In this document: positions 13,601-52,101 of the stretch, piece by piece | How the letters are laid out: each line of letters begins with the position of its first letter | How positions within the stretch are numbered: position 1 is the stretch's first letter | NCBI RefSeq assembly: GCF_900104815.1 | Contig: NZ_FNTD01000004.1 | Span: forward strand, 7,315,001 to 7,379,000 | Origin: Streptomyces misionensis | Lineage (GTDB): Bacteria; Actinomycetota; Actinomycetes; Streptomycetales; Streptomycetaceae | Direction of reading: 5' to 3' | DNA: 64,000 bases | Made by a program: the position numbers and the translations under genes | The notes under the pieces: generated by a model | Seen by the model: the letters and a program-made list of their open reading frames with translations, nothing else | What the model was told of the DNA's origin: nothing | The model's database searches: none

Positions 13601-16600
13601 GACGAGGTGTGCGGGCTCTTGGAGGCGCCGGTCGATGTCGATTCCGAGGAGTTGAACCGGACGGGTTGGACGCAGCCCGCGTTGTTCGCGGTCGAAGTCG
13701 CCCTGTTCCGGCTGCTGGAGTCGTGGGGTGTCCGACCGGATTACGTGGCTGGTCATTCTGTGGGGGAGATCGCGGCGGCGCATGTGGCGGGTGTGCTGTC
13801 GTTGGAGGACGCCGTGAAGTTGGTGTCCGCGCGGGCCCGTCTCATGCAGGCGTTGCCAATCGGCGGTGCGATGGTGGCGGTGCAGGCGTCCGAGGACGAA
13901 GTACTGCCCTATCTGACCGATGAGGTGGGTATCGCGGCCGTCAACGGCCCGCAGTCGGTGGTGGTTTCGGGCGCCGAGGGTGCCGTCCTGGCGGTCGCCG
14001 AGGTATTCGGGGAGCGGGGCCGTAAGACATCCCGTCTGAAGGTCAGCCACGCGTTCCATTCCCCCCTGATGGATCCGATGCTGGAGGAGTTCGAGGAGGT
14101 CGTCGGTGGGCTGGTCTTCAACGACCCCCGAATTCCGGTCGTCTCGAACCTCACGGGTCGTCTGGCGGAGTCGTACACCCCGGAGTGCTGGGTGCGGCAC
14201 GTCCGTGAGGCGGTCCGGTTCGCCGATGGCGTCCGTACCCTGCACGAGCTGGGCGTGAGGACCTTCGTGGAGATCGGTCCGGGCAGTGTCCTCAGCGGGA
14301 TGGCGCAGGGCTGTGTGGACGACATCGTCACCATTCCCGTACTGCGCGCCGGCCGTTCCGAGCCGCAGGCCGTCGTCACCGCGCTCGCCGAACTGCACGT
14401 CCAGGGCACCGAAGTGGACTGGCACGCCTTCTTCCCCGGCGCCCGCCGCGTCGACCTGCCCACCTACGCCTTCCAGTACGAGCGCTACTGGCTCGAACCC
14501 CCCGAGGAGTTCACCGGCGCCGACGCCGCCACCGGGCTCGGGCTGGGCGCGGCGCGGCACCCGTTGGCCGGGGCGGCCGTCGCGCTGCCCGGTGCCGGCG
14601 GGTTCCTGGTCACCGGGCGGCTCTCGCTCAGGACGCATCCGTGGCTCGCCGACCACACGGTGATGGGCAGCGTGCTGCTGCCGGGCACCGCGCTCGTGGA
14701 GCTGGCGGTGCGCGCGGGCGACGAGGCCGGTTGCGCACAGGTCGAGGACCTGACGCTGGAGGCGCCGCTGCTCGTGCCGGAGCGCGGTGGTGTGGCCGTA
14801 CAGGTGTGGGTCGGCGCCGAGGAGGAGCCGGGCAGGCGCGCGCTGAGCGTGCACGCGCGACCGGAGGACGCCCCCGACGACGTACCGTGGGTGCGGCACG
14901 CGGTCGGCTTCCTGAGGGACGAGCCGCCCCAGCCGCCGCGCGGCGCGGACCTCGGCGTGTGGCCGCCGGCGGACGCCGAGGCCGTCGAACTGGGCGCGTT
15001 CTACGAGGACATGGCCCGCGTGGGGCTGGACTACGGGCCGGTCTTCCAAGGGCTGCGGTCGGTGTGGCGCAGCGGGGACGACGTCCTCGCCGAAGTCGCC
15101 CTCCCCGAGGGCACGGGCGCGGACGGGTTCGCCGTGCACCCGGCGCTGCTGGACGCCGCGCTCCACGCGATCGGCGCGGGCGGGCTGGTCCCCGTCGGCG
15201 ACGGGCCGCTGCTGCCCTTCGCCTGGTCCGAGGTGGGCGTCCGGGCCACGGGCGCGACGGCGCTGCGGGTCAAGGTCTCCCGTACCGGCACGGACACGGT
15301 GTCGCTGACCGTGGCCGATGCCTCCGGCGCTCTGGTGGCCACGGCCGGCTCGCTGTCGCTGCGGCCGGTGTCGCGGGAGCAACTACGGGCGGCGGGCGGC
15401 TCCGTCGGCCGCGCCGACGACGCGCTGTTCGCCCTCGCATGGCGGCCGGCGACCCTCACCGAGGCCGCCACCGCCCTCGATGTGCGGCGCTACGCGGACC
15501 TGGCCGCCCTGTCCGCCGAGCCGGACCTGCCCGACGTCGCCGTGGTCACGGTCGTGCCGTGCCCGGTGGGGTCCGGTACGGAGTCCGCCGACCGTGTGCA
15601 CGGTACGGCGAGTGCGGTGCTGGCGTTGCTGCAATGGTGGGTGGCGCAGGAGCGTGCGGGGCGGCTGGCGTTGGTGACGCGTCCGGACGACCTGGCGCAT
15701 GCCGCGGTGTGGGGGCTGGTGCGGTCGGCGCAGTCGGAGCATCCGGACCGGTTCGTGCTGGCGGAGGCCGAGGACACCGACGACGTGGTCGGCGCGCTGC
15801 CCGCCGTACTCGCCTCCGGTGAGCCGCAGTTCGCGGTCCGCGACGGGAAGGTGCTCGTACCGCGCCTGGTCGAGGAGACCGGCACCGGCACCGGCACACC
15901 GGACCTCGCCGGGGGCACGGTCCTGGTGACCGGCGCCTCCGGATCGCTGGGCGCGCTCGTCGCCCGGCACCTGGTGGCCCGGCACAAGGTGCGCCGGCTG
16001 CTGCTGGCGAGCCGCCGGGGCGCGGACGCGCCCGGTGCGGCCGAGCTGGCGGCCGAACTCGCCGCAGCGGGCGCCGAGGTCACCTGGGCGGCCTGCGACG
16101 TCGCGGACCGGGCGGCCGTCTCCGAGCTGCTGGACGGGCTCGGCGGGCAGGCGCTGTCGGCCGTCGTGCACACCGCGGGCGTGCTCCACGACGGAGTGGT
16201 CGCCTCGATCACACCGGAGAGGATGAGGGAGGTCTTCCGTCCCAAGGTGGACGCCGTGCTCAATCTGCACGAGTGCACCCGGGACCGGGACGTGGCCGCC
16301 TTCGTGGTGTTCTCGTCCATCGCCGCGGCGGTCGGCGGCGCCGGACAGGCGAGCTACGCGGCGGCGAATTCCTTCCTCGACGCCTTCTGCGCGCACCGGC
16401 GCCGTGCGGGGCTGCCCGCCACCTCGCTGGCCTGGGGCGTGTGGGAGCAGCCCGGGGCGATGACGGACGGCCTCGCGGAGGCCGACCGGGCGCGCATGGC
16501 GCGCAGCGGCGTGCTGCCGCTGCCGCCGGAGGAGGGGCTGCGCCTGTTCGACGCGGCACTCGCCTCGGACGCGGCGGCTCTCGCCCCGGCGCGCATCGAC

Positions 16601-17233
16601 ACCGGGGCGCTGCGCGCCGGTGAGACACCGCCGGTGCTGCGCGCCCTCGTGCCGGCCACGGCCGCCCGCAGGACCCCGCCGACCGGCGCCTCCACCGGGA
16701 AGCCGCTGTCGGAGCGCCTGGCGGGGCTCCCCGCTGCGGAGCGGGAGAAGACCGTGCTGGACCTGGTGCGGGCCGAGGTGGCCGCCGTCCTGGGGCACGC
16801 GTCGGATCGTACGGTCCGGCCGGAACACGCCTTCCAGGACCTGGGTTTCGACTCCCTCACGGCCGTCGAACTGCGCAACCGGCTCAACAAGGTCACCGGG
16901 CTCAGGCTCCCCGCGACACTGGTCTTCGACCATCCGACACCCGCTCTCCTCGCCCGGCATGTGCGCGCGGAGACGGCGGACGCGGCCGAACCGGCTTTAG
17001 TGGATTCCCTACTTGCCGATCTGGAGAGGGTCGAACAAGAATTGGTCACGAAGTTGTCAGAGAGTCGAGCTCGCGACCTGATCCTGTCAAAGCTCCAGAA
17101 CCTGTTGGCGGTCGCCGGTGAATCCGGCAGGACGTCGGACCAGGAAGGCCCTGACATGGGCGGCAGTGATCTGGAATCAGCCACGGACGACGAAGTATTC
17201 GATCTGCTCGGCAAGGAATTCGGGATTTCCTGA
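1..17233 (+). CDS. pteA1: Modular type I polyketide synthase (5'-truncated): KR-ACP end of module 1, then modules 2-4 (each KS-AT-DH-KR-ACP)
   Basis: The reading frame is open from base 2 to the TGA at 17231-17233, so the true start lies left of the window; the first in-frame ATG at 113 is inside a KR structural subdomain and is not a start. The visible part holds KR-ACP followed by three complete KS-AT-DH-KR-ACP modules and a C-terminal docking region (about 16990-17230) ending in the acidic helix DDEVFDLL. All three ATs carry GHSVGE and HAFH, the malonyl-CoA signature, and all three DHs keep HxxxGxxxxP and the catalytic Asp. There is no ER. It would therefore build three successive trans double bonds after one hydroxyl, the start of a polyene. 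Loading domains and the KS-AT of module 1 must lie upstream. The symbol is given by architecture and position relative to the filipin pte cluster; the function is secure, the exact product is inference. Confidence 0.93.
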   Translation, partial: GGTVGTVPSGTWLYAVCGETAWTEEIRAGLTGLGVALVPFAVAEDTDRHALARTLADGGHEQADGIVFAAPPGEAGAGALQRLVLLVQALGDAGIEAPLWCLTSGAVSTGPTDPLTDPGSALLWGLGRIVALEQPQRWGGLVDLPAEPGPRALERLAGLLGQGDEDQLAVRASGVHGRRLVRAPQRTASPAAPWSPRGTVLVTGGTGALGGHVARWVAGAGAEHLLLTSRRGPDAPGATELRAQLEELGARVTVVACDAADRDALADLFARHPVDAVVHTAGVLDDGLVESLTPERLDRVLRPKVEAARHLHELTRDRPDLDAFVLFSSMTGVWGNGGQGAYGAANAFLDALAEQRRAQGLPALAVAWGPWADGGMADGAAGDHLRRRGVRPITAPSSIAALHDALTHGETAVTVADVDWDRFVTAFAGPRPCPWLRGVPEAREALEARARQARTADVPASALVRRLLDATPGDQARILLDLVREQAATVLGHSGRGAFDADRTFRETGFDSLTAVELRHRLGTATGLKLPTTLVFDHPTPAALARHLGEQLLGGSGQTADTERSTAVAAADEPLAIVGMSCRFPGGAQSPEDLWELLGSGRDAISGFPTDRGWDIDALYDPDPDRPGKTYAREGGFLQGADRFDAGLFGISPREALAMDPQQRLLLETAWEAFERAGIAPASVRASRTGVFIGTNGQDYAGALRNAPEETEGYALTGKAASVVSGRLSYTFGLEGPAVTVDTACSSSLVALHLAAQALRGGECTMALVGGVTVMTTPDLFVEFSRQRGLSPDGRCRAFAAGADGTGWGEGVGLLLVERLSDARRLGHRVLAVVRGSAVNQDGASNGLTAPNGPSQQRVIRQALASAGLTPADVDAVEAHGTGTRLGDPIEAQALLATYGQEHSDDRPVWLGSVKSNIGHTQAAAGVAGVIKMVLAMRHGVLPPTLHVDEPTTHVDWSAGAVRLLTEPVPWPRTARTRRAAISSFGIGGTNAHTIIEEAPPTAPGEPVRTHRPVPVPWVLSAKSDVALRAQAERLLAFATDDVSPVDTGFSSATTRSALEHRAAVIGAEPAELRAGLAALAAGEPAANAVSGRAQPAGQVGFLFSGQGSQRVGMGRELYAAYPVFAAAYDEVCALLEGPVDVDSEELNRTGSTQPALFAVEVALFRLLESWGVRPDYVAGHSVGEIAAAHVGGVLSLEDAAKLVSARARLMQALPAGGAMVAVQATEDEVLPYLTDEVGIAAVNGPHSVVVSGAEDAVLAVAEVFGEQGRKTSRLKVSHAFHSPLMEPMLEEFAAVVGELVFNESRIPVVSNLTGRLAEPYTPEYWVRHVREAVRFADGVQTLHELGVTTFVEIGPGGVLSALAQGCVDDVVAIPALRTDRPEPQALTTAFAQLHVYGAEVDWHAFFPGARRVDLPTYAFQRERYWLDAPTSAGDLRAVGQGEAGHPLLGAAVPLADGDGHLLTGRISAHTHPWLVDHRVGGVALLPGTAFVELALTAADAVGCDLLEELTLETPLPVPERGGVALQVRVGADDGSGRRPLTVHSREDDADDSPRAWVRHASGSLTVATEGPLGGSLAVWPPAGARPVDVEGFYDRLAGMALDYGPLFQGLRAAWRNGDDLFAEVELPGAQGADAGAYGLHPALFDAALHTVWLGAVEPEARTGNGLLPFAWSGVRLAAAGACGLRVKVSRVGTGTVSLLLADGTGEPVAGVDALTLRPVAPDQFHAGSRGDDAVLGLEWTRVDLPAAPAGTRIETYADLAALRAAAPSTDADTKTEAEADADADAVVVPCPSGTDADLATRVREVTHAVLELLRWWLAEERPARLVLVTRTGDLAQSAVHGLVRSAQTENPDRVTLVETPAGAGAGAGADADGGLGRVLPGLLASGEPQARVAADGEVRVPRLVRVAAPDARPEPSGLGSGTVLLTGASGGLGGLFARHLVAEHGVRSLLLVSRRGGDAPGAAELTAELTAQGAEVTWAACDMADRDAVRALLSGPGQNLSAIVHTAGVLDDGVIGSLTPERLDAVFRPKVDAALNLHDLTAELPGRTVEFVLFSSVAGILGTPGQANYAAANTFLDALAEHRRSAGLPATSLAWGLWAQDGDSTMTGGLGHTDLARIGRMGLAAIPAADGLRMFDRALATGRAALAPVRLDTSVFRDGRAQPVPPVLRALVRVPPVRRTARTAPKGSLGERLAGLPEAEREQVVLDLVRTEVAAVLGHAGARSVGADDPFQDIGFDSLTAVELRNRLNAAVGMRLPATLVFDYPNPLALARFLTAEAAGTGEAAAAVPATFAPAATAADEPIAIVGMACRFPGGVRSPEDLWRLVASGGDAISGFPEDRGWDVENLYDPDPEQWGTSYTREGGFLHDAADFDAEFFGISPREALAMDPQQRLLLETAWEAFERAGIDPATVRGSRTGVFAGVMYHDYGGRVRTSPAGLEGYLVNGSAGSVASGRVSYTFGLEGPAVTVDTACSSSLVALHLAAQALRGGECGMALVGGVTVMAGPSVFVEFSRQRGLSADGRCKAFGAGADGTGWAEGAGMLLVERLSDARRNGHRVLAVVRGTAVNQDGASNGLTAPNGPSQQRVIRQALANAGLSPAQVDAVEAHGTGTTLGDPIEAQALLATYGRERPEGQPLWLGSLKSNIGHAQAAAGVGGIIKMVMAMRHGVLPRTLHADEPTPHVDWSAGEVRLLTETVDWPETDHPRRAGVSSFGVSGTNAHVIVEQAPGAPEETWAPDSGAVVPWVLSARSDAALRAQAVRLLSFLDGAGGAGARPEDVAFSLGASRAVLERRAAVVGEGLEELREGLEAVASGGGSVGGGVGGKVGFLFSGQGSQRLGMGRELYAVYPVFAAAYDEVCGLLEARVAVDSQELNQTGCTQPALFAVEVALFRLLESWGVRPDYVAGHSVGEIAAAHVAGVLSLEDAAKLVSARGRLMQALPAGGAMVAVQATEDEVLPYLTEEVGIAAVNGPRSVVVSGAEDAVSAVAEVFAEQGRETSRLKVSHAFHSPLMDPMLEEFEEVVGGLVFNDPRIPVVSNLTGRLAEPYTPEYWVRHVREAVRFADGVRTLHELGVSTFVEIGPGGVLSALAQGCVDDVVAVPALRAGRPEPYALVTALGQLYTQGISPDWHALLPGARRVDLPTYAFQRERYWLDVPRASGDVRAVGQGPADHPLLGASIATADSDGVLLTGLLSLGTHPWLADHTVNGTVLLPGAAFVELAIRAGDEAGCGCVEDLTLELPLVVPERGGVALQVAVGAEDASGRRQLSVHSRVEDGSWLRHATGVLSPAQAPQGTHLGVWPPTGAEAVELTAFYEEMARAGLDYGPVFQGLRSVWRGGDDVFAEVELPAEPAAEAGAFAFHPALLDAALHALAAGGLVSLDDGPVLPFAWSGVFVQAAGAAMVRVKLSRTADGAVTVAVADGAGDPVASIEALSLRAVPAEQVRGIGREGGLYGLEWTPFTPVSVTEEPVIGTAADFDALRESEGTPDVVVVPCPTNPGTETADRVHGTASAVLALLQWWVAQERAGRLALVTRRGDLAHAAVWGLVRSAQSEHPDRFVLAEAEDTEDVVRVLPAVLASGEPQFAVRDGKVLVPRLLKAPEVASETPDFGSGPVLVTGASGALGGLVARHLVAEHGVRSLLLMSRRGAGAEGAAELGAELAAAGADVRWAACDAADRDALAQVLSGTPVTAVVHTAGVLDDGVLDTLTPERLAKVLRPKVDAVLNLDELTGDLSAFVVFSSVSGILGSAGQGNYAAANTFLDAFAEARRARGLPATSLAWGLWEQGGGMAGRLDQTDLVRLKRVGLAPIAVDEGLRLFDAASALDRAAVAPLRLDLSGLRETAPPILRALARVAPVRRTARTAPKGSLGERLAGLPEAEREQVVLDLVRTEAAAVLGHASAQAVRPEHAFQDAGFDSLTSVELRNRLNAATGLRLPATMVFDHPTPVALARFLLAGTLGVQEGAKAPVAAVDAADEPIAIVGMACRFPGGVRSPEDLWRLVASGGDAISGFPEDRGWDVENLYDPDPDRSGKSYVRHGGFLHRAAEFDPAFFGISPREALAMDPQQRLLLETAWEAFERAGIDPATVRGSRTGVFAGVMYHDYGGRVKTAPDGMDAYLGSGSAGSIASGRVSYTFGLEGPAVTVDTACSSSLVALHLAAQALRGGECGMALVGGVTVMATPSTFVEFSRQRGLSADGRCKAFGAGADGTGWAEGAGMLLVERLSDARRNGHRVLAVVRGTAVNQDGASNGLTAPNGPSQQRVIRQALENAGLSPAEVDAVEAHGTGTKLGDPIEAQALLATYGQDRPAERPLWLGSLKSNIGHAQAAAGVGGVIKMVMAMRHGVLPRTLHADEPTPHVDWSAGDVRLLTEAVEWSPGDGPRRAAVSSFGISGTNAHVIVEQSPDTVEPPLGPEPGAVVPWVLSGRTEAALRAQAERLLSLAPEANPRPADIGFSLATTRSAMEHRAAVVGVNRDELMAGVRALAAGSPSTRVVLGEPATRGKTGFLFSGQGSQRVGMGRELYASYPVFAAAYDEVCGLLEAPVDVDSEELNRTGWTQPALFAVEVALFRLLESWGVRPDYVAGHSVGEIAAAHVAGVLSLEDAVKLVSARARLMQALPIGGAMVAVQASEDEVLPYLTDEVGIAAVNGPQSVVVSGAEGAVLAVAEVFGERGRKTSRLKVSHAFHSPLMDPMLEEFEEVVGGLVFNDPRIPVVSNLTGRLAESYTPECWVRHVREAVRFADGVRTLHELGVRTFVEIGPGSVLSGMAQGCVDDIVTIPVLRAGRSEPQAVVTALAELHVQGTEVDWHAFFPGARRVDLPTYAFQYERYWLEPPEEFTGADAATGLGLGAARHPLAGAAVALPGAGGFLVTGRLSLRTHPWLADHTVMGSVLLPGTALVELAVRAGDEAGCAQVEDLTLEAPLLVPERGGVAVQVWVGAEEEPGRRALSVHARPEDAPDDVPWVRHAVGFLRDEPPQPPRGADLGVWPPADAEAVELGAFYEDMARVGLDYGPVFQGLRSVWRSGDDVLAEVALPEGTGADGFAVHPALLDAALHAIGAGGLVPVGDGPLLPFAWSEVGVRATGATALRVKVSRTGTDTVSLTVADASGALVATAGSLSLRPVSREQLRAAGGSVGRADDALFALAWRPATLTEAATALDVRRYADLAALSAEPDLPDVAVVTVVPCPVGSGTESADRVHGTASAVLALLQWWVAQERAGRLALVTRPDDLAHAAVWGLVRSAQSEHPDRFVLAEAEDTDDVVGALPAVLASGEPQFAVRDGKVLVPRLVEETGTGTGTPDLAGGTVLVTGASGSLGALVARHLVARHKVRRLLLASRRGADAPGAAELAAELAAAGAEVTWAACDVADRAAVSELLDGLGGQALSAVVHTAGVLHDGVVASITPERMREVFRPKVDAVLNLHECTRDRDVAAFVVFSSIAAAVGGAGQASYAAANSFLDAFCAHRRRAGLPATSLAWGVWEQPGAMTDGLAEADRARMARSGVLPLPPEEGLRLFDAALASDAAALAPARIDTGALRAGETPPVLRALVPATAARRTPPTGASTGKPLSERLAGLPAAEREKTVLDLVRAEVAAVLGHASDRTVRPEHAFQDLGFDSLTAVELRNRLNKVTGLRLPATLVFDHPTPALLARHVRAETADAAEPALVDSLLADLERVEQELVTKLSESRARDLILSKLQNLLAVAGESGRTSDQEGPDMGGSDLESATDDEVFDLLGKEFGIS
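1718..6850 (+). other. PKS module 2: KS-AT(malonyl)-DH-KR-ACP
   Basis: KS active Cys codon 2234-2236 (TACSSS). AT starts near 3299, active Ser codon 3545-3547 (GHSVGE) and HAFH near 3835-3848, the malonyl signature. DH runs from about 4339 with His at 4433 in HxxxGxxxxP and Asp in FDAALH near 4935. KR has LDD (B-type) and the catalytic Tyr in NYAAAN near 6201. ACP Ser codon 6716-6718. Predicted to add a malonate unit and form a trans double bond. Two repetitive linker stretches precede the KR: an acidic Ala/Asp/Glu run near 5310-5360 and a GCCGGT hexamer tract at 5585-5611. Confidence 0.9.
5585..5611 (+). repeat. In-frame GCCGGT hexamer tract
   Basis: Four uninterrupted copies of GCCGGT followed by a partial copy encode an Ala-Gly run in the linker before the module 2 KR. 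The tract is in frame, so changes in copy number would only alter linker length. Confidence 0.8.
6905..11885 (+). other. PKS module 3: KS-AT(malonyl)-DH-KR-ACP
   Basis: KS active Cys codon 7421-7423. AT starts near 8480 with active Ser 8726-8728 and HAFH near 9017-9030 (malonyl). DH has His at 9614 ([10 protein letters not shown]) and Asp codon at 10100. KR has LDD and NYAAAN near 11262. ACP Ser codon 11753-11755. Predicted trans double bond. The KS start (6905-7070) is identical or nearly so in DNA to that of module 4, and the KR core (about 10825-11145) is nearly identical to the module 6 KR core. The KS-AT linker near 8281-8480 is unusually G-rich on the + strand. Confidence 0.9.
11930..16980 (+). 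other. PKS module 4: KS-AT(malonyl)-DH-KR-ACP
   Basis: KS active Cys codon 12446-12448. AT starts near 13511, active Ser 13757-13759, HAFH near 14047-14060 (malonyl). DH has His at 14654 and Asp codon at 15152. KR catalytic Tyr 16355-16357 (SYAAAN); the usual LDD reads LHD near 16180-16190, so the first Asp of the B-type fingerprint is lost. ACP Ser codon 16853-16855. Predicted trans double bond. A short ACCGGC repeat (about 15878-15895) encodes Gly-Thr repeats before the KR. Confidence 0.9.
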
Positions 17234-17290
17234 ACGGCTCCGGTGCGTCCGGTGCTCCTTTGCCTAATTCCGGTAAGTCTTCGCAGGGGT

Positions 17291-17304
17291 GAGGGACGAT
17301 TTCG

Positions 17305-17307
<3 letters not shown>
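17291..17307 (+). promoter_or_regulatory. Ribosome-binding site and GTG start of the second PKS
   Basis: A purine-rich GAGGGA at 17291-17296 lies 8 bases before a GTG at 17305. That GTG is the first codon of a normal class I N-terminal docking helix (NEDKLRYFL), so GTG rather than a downstream ATG is taken as the start. The 71-bp gap after the previous stop shows no convincing hairpin or promoter. Confidence 0.6.
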
Positions 17308-27996
<10,689 letters not shown>

Positions 27997-28027
27997 CCGC
28001 GCAGGCCAAAAGGGGCTGGCAACACCG

Positions 28028-31000
28028 ATGATGAACGAAGACAAGCTCCGGGAATACCTCAAGCGGGCCACCACCGACCTGCGCCAGGCCCGGCGGCGCG
28101 TGCGCGAGCTGGAGGCCCGCGACCGGGAACCGATCGCCATCGTGGGCATGAGCTGCCGGTTCCCCGGCGGCGTCGGCTCCCCCGGGGAACTTTGGCGGTT
28201 GCTGGCCGAGGGCGAGGACGCCATCGGGCACTTCCCCGAGGACCGCGGCTGGGACGTCGACGCGCTCTACGACCCCGACCCCGAGCGCCCCGGCAAGGTC
28301 TACACCCGCCAGGGCGGCTTCCTGCGCGACGCGGCGGACTTCGACGCCGACTTCTTCGGGATCTCACCGCGCGAGGCCCTGGCCATGGACCCGCAGCAGC
28401 GCCTCCTGCTGGAGGCCGCCTGGGAGGCGTTCGAGCACGCCGGCATCGATCCCGCCACGCTCAAAGGCAGCCGCACCGGGGTCTTCGCCGGACTCATGTA
28501 CCACGACTACGGCTTCACGCCCGGCGTCCTCCCCGAGGGCGTCGAGGGGCTGATGAGCACCGGGAACTCCGGCAGCGTCGCCTCCGGGCGCATCGCCTAC
28601 ACCTTCGGCTTCGAGGGCCCCGCGGTCACCGTCGACACCGCCTGCTCGTCCTCGCTGGTCGCCCTGCACCTCGCCGTGCAGGCACTGCGGGCCGGTGACT
28701 GCGCCATGGCGCTCGCGGGCGGGGTGACGGTCATGGCGGGCCCCAGCGCCTTCGTCGAGTTCAGCCGCCAGCGCGGACTCGCCCCCGACGGCCGCTGCAA
28801 GTCCTTCGCGGCGGCGGCCGACGGCGCCTCCTGGTCCGAGGGCGCCGGACTGCTGCTCGTGGAGCGGCTGCGGGACGCCCGCCGGCTCGGCCACCGGGTG
28901 CTCGCGGTCGTCCGCGGCAGCGCCGTCAACCAGGACGGCGCCTCCAACGGCCTGACCGCACCCAACGGCCCCTCGCAGCAGCGCGTGATCCTCGAAGCGC
29001 TGGCCGGAGCCGGACTGTCCGCGGAGGAGGTCGACGCCGTCGAGGCACACGGCACGGGCACGAGCCTCGGCGACCCGATCGAGGCACAGGCACTGCTCGC
29101 CACCTACGGTCAGGACCGCGAACTCCCGCTGCTGCTCGGCTCGTTGAAGTCCAACATCGGCCACACGCAGGCCGCGGCGGGCGTCGCGGGCGTGATCAAG
29201 ATGGTGCTGGCGATGCGGCACGGCCTGCTGCCGAGGACACTGCACGTGGACCGGCCCACCCCGCAGGTCGACTGGTCGGCCGGCTCGGTCCGGCTGCTGA
29301 CCGAGGCGGCCGCGTGGCCCGAGACGGACCACCCGCGCCGGGCCGGGATCTCGTCGTTCGGTATCAGCGGCACCAACGCGCACATCATCCTCGAAGAAGC
29401 CCCGGAGGAGCAGGCACCCGAGGAGCAGACGCGGGCCCGGACCACGGTGGTGCCGTGGGTGCTCTCCGCGAAGACCGGGGAAGCCCTGCGCGACCAGGCA
29501 CGACGGCTGCTGTCGTCCGTGGACCTCGCGGCCGCCTCCCCGGCCGACGTGGGCTTCTCACTGGCGGTCACCCGTGCGGCGCTGGAGCACCGGGCCGCGG
29601 TGGTCGGCACCGACGAGGAGGAACTGCGCGCCGGCCTGTCCGCCCTCGCCGCGGGCGAACCCTCGGCACAGGTCGCGACAGGACGGGCCGAGGCGGAACC
29701 GGGCAAGATCGGGTTCCTGTTCTCGGGGCAGGGGTCGCAACGGCTCGGCATGGGACGTGAGTTGTATGCCGCGTATCCGGTGTTCGCGGCGGCGTACGAC
29801 GAGGTGTGTGCGCTGCTGGAGGGGCGGGTCGATGTCGGCTCGGAGGAGTTGAACCGGACGGGTTGGGCGCAGCCCGCGTTGTTGGCCGTTGAGGTGGCGT
29901 TGTTCCGGCTGTTGGAGTCGTGGGGTGTGCGGCCGGACTACGTGGCTGGTCATTCGGTGGGTGAGATCGCGGCCGCGCATGTGGCGGGTGTGTTGTCGTT
30001 GGAGGATGCGGCGAAGTTGGTGTCCGCGCGGGCTCGTCTCATGCAGGCGTTGCCTTCCGGTGGGGCGATGGTGGCGGTGCAGGCGTCCGAGGACGAGGTG
30101 CTGCCATATCTGACCGGCGAGGTAGGGATCGCGGCGGTCAACGGCCCGCAGTCTGTAGTGGTTTCGGGCGCCGAGGATGCCGTCCTGGCGGTCGCCGGGG
30201 TATTCGGGGAGCGAGGCCGTAAGACATCCCGTCTCACGGTCAGCCACGCGTTCCATTCCCCTTTGATGGAACCGATGCTGGAGGAGTTCGCGGCGGTCGT
30301 TGGCGAGCTGGTCTTCAACGAGCCGCGCATCCCCGTGGTTTCCAACCTCACAGGTCGTCTGGCGGAGCCGTACACCCCGGAGTACTGGGTCCGGCACGTC
30401 CGCGAGGCGGTCCGGTTCGCCGATGGCGTCCAGACCCTGCACGAGCTGGGCGCGACGACGTTCGTGGAGATCGGCCCCGGCGGAGTGCTGAGCGCCCTCG
30501 CACAGGGCTGCGTGGACGACGTCGTCGCCATCCCCGCGCTCCGCACCGACCGCCCCGAACCACAGGCGCTCACGCTCGCCCTCGGACGGTTGCACGCCCA
30601 CGGTTTCTCCCCGGACTGGCGTGCGCTGTTCCCCGGCGCCCGGCGGGTCGACCTGCCCACCTACGCCTTCCAGCGCGAGCGCTACTGGCTCAAGGGCACG
30701 GCCGCGCCCGACGTCTCCTCGGCGGGCCTGGACCCCGCCGGGCACCCGCTGCTCGGCGCGGTCGTCGAGACCGCCGGGGCGCAGGACGTGCTGTTCACCG
30801 GCCGGCTGTCCCCCGCCGACACGCCCTGGGTGACGGAACACCCGGTCGCCGGTGTGCCGGTGCTCCCGGTCGCCGCGTTCGTGGACATCGCCCTGGCGGC
30901 GGGACGGCGGACCGGGTTCCCGCACCTGGACCGGCTGGACGTGGACGCGCCGCTGGTCCTGGCCGGACAAGGCGCCGTCCGCATCCAGGTCCGGATCGGC

Positions 31001-33502
31001 ACGGGTGACGACCCCGACCGGCGCTCGGTGCGCGTCTTCAGCCGGGCCGCCGCGGACGCCGGCGAGCCGTGGGTGTGCCACGTCACCGGAGAACTGACCC
31101 GCGACGCCCGACAGCCGGAGTTCGACCTGCTGAGCTGGCCGCCGACGGGCGCCGAACCCGTGGACGTCGAGGACCGTCCGGGGCTTCGCGCCGCCTGGCG
31201 CGCCGGGGACGAGCTGTACGCCGAGGCCGTCCTGCCCGAGAGCGAGCGGGACCGGGCGGACCGCTACACCCTGCACCCCGAACTGCTGCACGCAGCCTTC
31301 GGCCTGCGGTCGCAGGAACGCGGCGACGGGGTACTCCTGCCGCACGCCTGGAGCGGCGTCTCCGTACACGCTCCGGGGGCCGGGACCGTGCGCGTCCGCG
31401 TCCGGCCCGCCGGGGACGACGCCGTGACGATCGAGCTGTCCGACGCCGACGGCGGCCCCGTCGCCTCGGTCGCGTCCGTGCGGGCGCGCACCATGTCCCC
31501 GCAGCAGGTGCTGGCCTCGCGCGTGGCCCACCGGAACTGGATGTTCCAGGTCGACTGGGTCGAGCACACCGCGGTGCCCACCACCGATGCGGGGGCCGAG
31601 TGGACGGTCCTCGAAGACACCCGCGCCGGCATCGACGCGCTCCGCACGGCGGTCGACGGCGGCGCGGCCGCGCCCGCCCACGTCCTGCTGCCCTGCGCAC
31701 CGGGCGAGGGCGACGCCGCGGCGGCGACGCGCAGGCTGCTGGCCGATGTGCTGTCGCTCGTCCAGGAGTGGGTCGCCGACGAACGGTTCTCCGACGCGCG
31801 GCTCGTGGTGATGACGCGGGGAGCCGTCGAGCCGGACGGCACGGCCGTGGACCTCGCGCACGCCGCGGTCTCCGGACTGGTCAAGTCCGCCCAGAGCGAG
31901 CACCCCGACCGGCTGCTGCTCCTCGACGTGGACGACTCGGTGAGCGGAGACGGCATCGCCCCGGCGCTGGCCGCGGCGCTCGCCGCGCTGGACGAGCCGC
32001 AGGCCGCCGTGCGCGACGGAAAGCTGTATGTGCCGCGCCTCGCCCGGATCACCCCGCCCGAGGACCCCGCCGCTTCCGCGAGGAACTTCGAGGGCCCCAC
32101 CGTTCCCGCCCGGTCCGGTGAGGACCCCACCGCCGCCGTATGGGACCCCGAGGGGACCGTGCTGCTCACCGGCGCGACCGGTGGCCTCGGACGCTCGCTG
32201 GCGCGGCACCTCGTCACCGAACGCGGCGCGCGCAGGCTGCTGCTGGCCAGCCGTCGGGGCCCCGCGGCCGAAGGCATCGGTGAACTCGCCAACGAGCTGG
32301 AAGAGTTGGGCGCGCACGTCGACGTGGCCGCATGCGACATCGCGGACCGCGACGCCCTCGCCGCGCTGCTGGCCTCCGTCCCGGCCGAGCACCCGCTCGT
32401 GGCCGTGGTGCACGCGGCCGCGGCCCTGGACGACGGCATGATCACCGCGCTGACCCCGGACCGCCTGGACACCGTACTGCGGCCCAAGGCCGACGGTGCG
32501 CTGCACCTGCACGAGCTGACCAAGGACCTCGACCTGTCCGCGTTCGTGCTCTTCTCCTCCCTCGCCGGAGTCCTGGGCAGCGCCGGCGCCGCGAGCTACG
32601 CCGCCGCGAACGCCTTCCTGGACGGGCTGGCGCACAGCCGCCGGGCCGCGGGACTGCCCGGCACCTCGCTGGCATGGGGCCTGTGGACGGACAACGGCGG
32701 CATGGGCGACCGGATCACCGAAGCCGACCGCAACCGGATGGGGCGGGCCGGTGTCGTGCCGTTCACCCCGGCGGAGGGGCTGGCCCTGTTCGACGCCGCC
32801 CTCGCCGTGGACCGGCCGGTGATCGTGCCGGTCCGGCTGGACCTGCCGGGGCTGCGCGCCATGTCCCGCACCGGCATGCTCCCCGCCGTCCTGCGCGGCC
32901 TCGTGGGCGACACCGCCGCCCCGGCGGAGACCACGGCCGGGGGGATCCCCGCGCTGGCCCGCCGCCTCGCCGGAATGCCGGAGACCGACCAGGAGAAGGT
33001 CCTGCTGGAACTGGTGCGCAACCAGGCGGCGGCCGCCCTGGGGCACGCCACCGCGGCCCGCGTCGAACCCACCACCGCCTTCCGGGACATCGGCTTCGAC
33101 TCCCTGACCGCCGTGGAACTGCGCAACCGGCTCAAGGCCGCGACCGGGCTCCGGCTGAAGCCCACCCTGGTCTTCGACCATCCCAACCCCGTCGCGATCG
33201 CCCGGCTCCTGCACAAGAACCTGGTGCTCGAACTCGCCGCCGAGCCCCCGCCCGTGCTCGCCGAACTGGACCGGCTGGAGGCACGGCTGGCCGCGCTCGC
33301 CCCGCAGGACGCGGTACGGGACACGGTCACCGCCCGGCTCAAGGCACTGCTCTGGAAGTGGACCGACACCCACCGGAGCACCGCGGCGAACACCGCCGAC
33401 ACCGGCCCCGGCACCGACCGCGACAGCGACCTCGACCGGATCGACACCGCCACCGACGACGAGATGTTCGACCTCATCGACCAAGAGCTCGGGTCTCGCT
33501 GA
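28028..33502 (+). CDS. pteA3: Modular type I polyketide synthase, single module 7: KS-AT-(inactive DH)-KR-ACP
   Basis: This 1824-residue, one-module protein starts with two adjacent ATGs (28028 and 28031; either could be used) and a docking helix [11 protein letters not shown] begins at residue 34 with active Cys 206. AT begins about 561 with active Ser 643 and HAFH (malonyl). A DH-like region spans about 905-1160. KR catalytic Tyr is about 1524 with LDD, and ACP Ser about 1692. The DH keeps HxxxGxxxxP (His 938), but the catalytic Asp of DAALH is replaced by His (codon 31289-31291), and the stretch that normally carries YGPxFQ is missing near 31160-31185. The module should therefore stop at a hydroxyl, as needed for the C15 OH next to the pentaene in filipin. 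An AGGGG at 28011-28015 is a weak ribosome site 12 bases upstream. Confidence 0.93.
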   Translation: MMNEDKLREYLKRATTDLRQARRRVRELEARDREPIAIVGMSCRFPGGVGSPGELWRLLAEGEDAIGHFPEDRGWDVDALYDPDPERPGKVYTRQGGFLRDAADFDADFFGISPREALAMDPQQRLLLEAAWEAFEHAGIDPATLKGSRTGVFAGLMYHDYGFTPGVLPEGVEGLMSTGNSGSVASGRIAYTFGFEGPAVTVDTACSSSLVALHLAVQALRAGDCAMALAGGVTVMAGPSAFVEFSRQRGLAPDGRCKSFAAAADGASWSEGAGLLLVERLRDARRLGHRVLAVVRGSAVNQDGASNGLTAPNGPSQQRVILEALAGAGLSAEEVDAVEAHGTGTSLGDPIEAQALLATYGQDRELPLLLGSLKSNIGHTQAAAGVAGVIKMVLAMRHGLLPRTLHVDRPTPQVDWSAGSVRLLTEAAAWPETDHPRRAGISSFGISGTNAHIILEEAPEEQAPEEQTRARTTVVPWVLSAKTGEALRDQARRLLSSVDLAAASPADVGFSLAVTRAALEHRAAVVGTDEEELRAGLSALAAGEPSAQVATGRAEAEPGKIGFLFSGQGSQRLGMGRELYAAYPVFAAAYDEVCALLEGRVDVGSEELNRTGWAQPALLAVEVALFRLLESWGVRPDYVAGHSVGEIAAAHVAGVLSLEDAAKLVSARARLMQALPSGGAMVAVQASEDEVLPYLTGEVGIAAVNGPQSVVVSGAEDAVLAVAGVFGERGRKTSRLTVSHAFHSPLMEPMLEEFAAVVGELVFNEPRIPVVSNLTGRLAEPYTPEYWVRHVREAVRFADGVQTLHELGATTFVEIGPGGVLSALAQGCVDDVVAIPALRTDRPEPQALTLALGRLHAHGFSPDWRALFPGARRVDLPTYAFQRERYWLKGTAAPDVSSAGLDPAGHPLLGAVVETAGAQDVLFTGRLSPADTPWVTEHPVAGVPVLPVAAFVDIALAAGRRTGFPHLDRLDVDAPLVLAGQGAVRIQVRIGTGDDPDRRSVRVFSRAAADAGEPWVCHVTGELTRDARQPEFDLLSWPPTGAEPVDVEDRPGLRAAWRAGDELYAEAVLPESERDRADRYTLHPELLHAAFGLRSQERGDGVLLPHAWSGVSVHAPGAGTVRVRVRPAGDDAVTIELSDADGGPVASVASVRARTMSPQQVLASRVAHRNWMFQVDWVEHTAVPTTDAGAEWTVLEDTRAGIDALRTAVDGGAAAPAHVLLPCAPGEGDAAAATRRLLADVLSLVQEWVADERFSDARLVVMTRGAVEPDGTAVDLAHAAVSGLVKSAQSEHPDRLLLLDVDDSVSGDGIAPALAAALAALDEPQAAVRDGKLYVPRLARITPPEDPAASARNFEGPTVPARSGEDPTAAVWDPEGTVLLTGATGGLGRSLARHLVTERGARRLLLASRRGPAAEGIGELANELEELGAHVDVAACDIADRDALAALLASVPAEHPLVAVVHAAAALDDGMITALTPDRLDTVLRPKADGALHLHELTKDLDLSAFVLFSSLAGVLGSAGAASYAAANAFLDGLAHSRRAAGLPGTSLAWGLWTDNGGMGDRITEADRNRMGRAGVVPFTPAEGLALFDAALAVDRPVIVPVRLDLPGLRAMSRTGMLPAVLRGLVGDTAAPAETTAGGIPALARRLAGMPETDQEKVLLELVRNQAAAALGHATAARVEPTTAFRDIGFDSLTAVELRNRLKAATGLRLKPTLVFDHPNPVAIARLLHKNLVLELAAEPPPVLAELDRLEARLAALAPQDAVRDTVTARLKALLWKWTDTHRSTAANTADTGPGTDRDSDLDRIDTATDDEMFDLIDQELGSR
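30740..31510 (+). other. Vestigial dehydratase domain in module 7
   Basis: Compared with the five intact DHs in modules 2-6, this domain keeps the N-terminal His motif (His codon 30839-30841, [10 protein letters not shown]). It reads LLHAAFG where the others read LLDAALH or LFDAALH, so the catalytic Asp is lost. It also passes directly from the sequence EPVDVED to GLRAAWR, lacking about 20 residues that contain the substrate-tunnel motif YGPxFQ. Both lesions predict no dehydration. The frame is intact, so this is a decayed domain inside a working protein rather than a pseudogene. Confidence 0.85.
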
Positions 33503-33523
33503 CTCTTCTCACGCACCGCTACC

Positions 33524-33536
33524 GAGGACGTAAAAC

Positions 33537-33539
<3 letters not shown>
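33524..33539 (+). promoter_or_regulatory. Ribosome-binding site and start of the four-module PKS
   Basis: GAGGA at 33524-33528 lies 8 bases before ATG 33537, in a 34-bp gap. It supports the start at MSNDDKL, which matches the docking helix of the sister proteins. Confidence 0.65.
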
Positions 33540-52052
<18,513 letters not shown>

Positions 52053-52081
52053 TTCTTGGCGCTCTACCTTTGACGACAGCC

Positions 52082-52101
52082 GAGGACGGATGAGGCGAAT
52101 G
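52082..52101 (+). promoter_or_regulatory. Start region of the last PKS, two candidate ATGs
   Basis: ATG 52090 gives MRRMSSNEDRL; ATG 52099 gives MSSNEDRL. GAGGA at 52082-52086 is only 3 bases from the first ATG and 12 from the second. The other synthases in this window start directly at S/A-N-E/D-D-K/R-L, which favours 52099, but spacing does not decide it. The longer form is used for the gene coordinates. Confidence 0.5.

Noticed and set aside
17234..17304. Possible promoter or terminator between the first two PKS genes
   Set aside because: No convincing hairpin with a T-run and no -10/-35 pair; it only holds a ribosome site. The other gaps are shorter still, so an operon is simpler.
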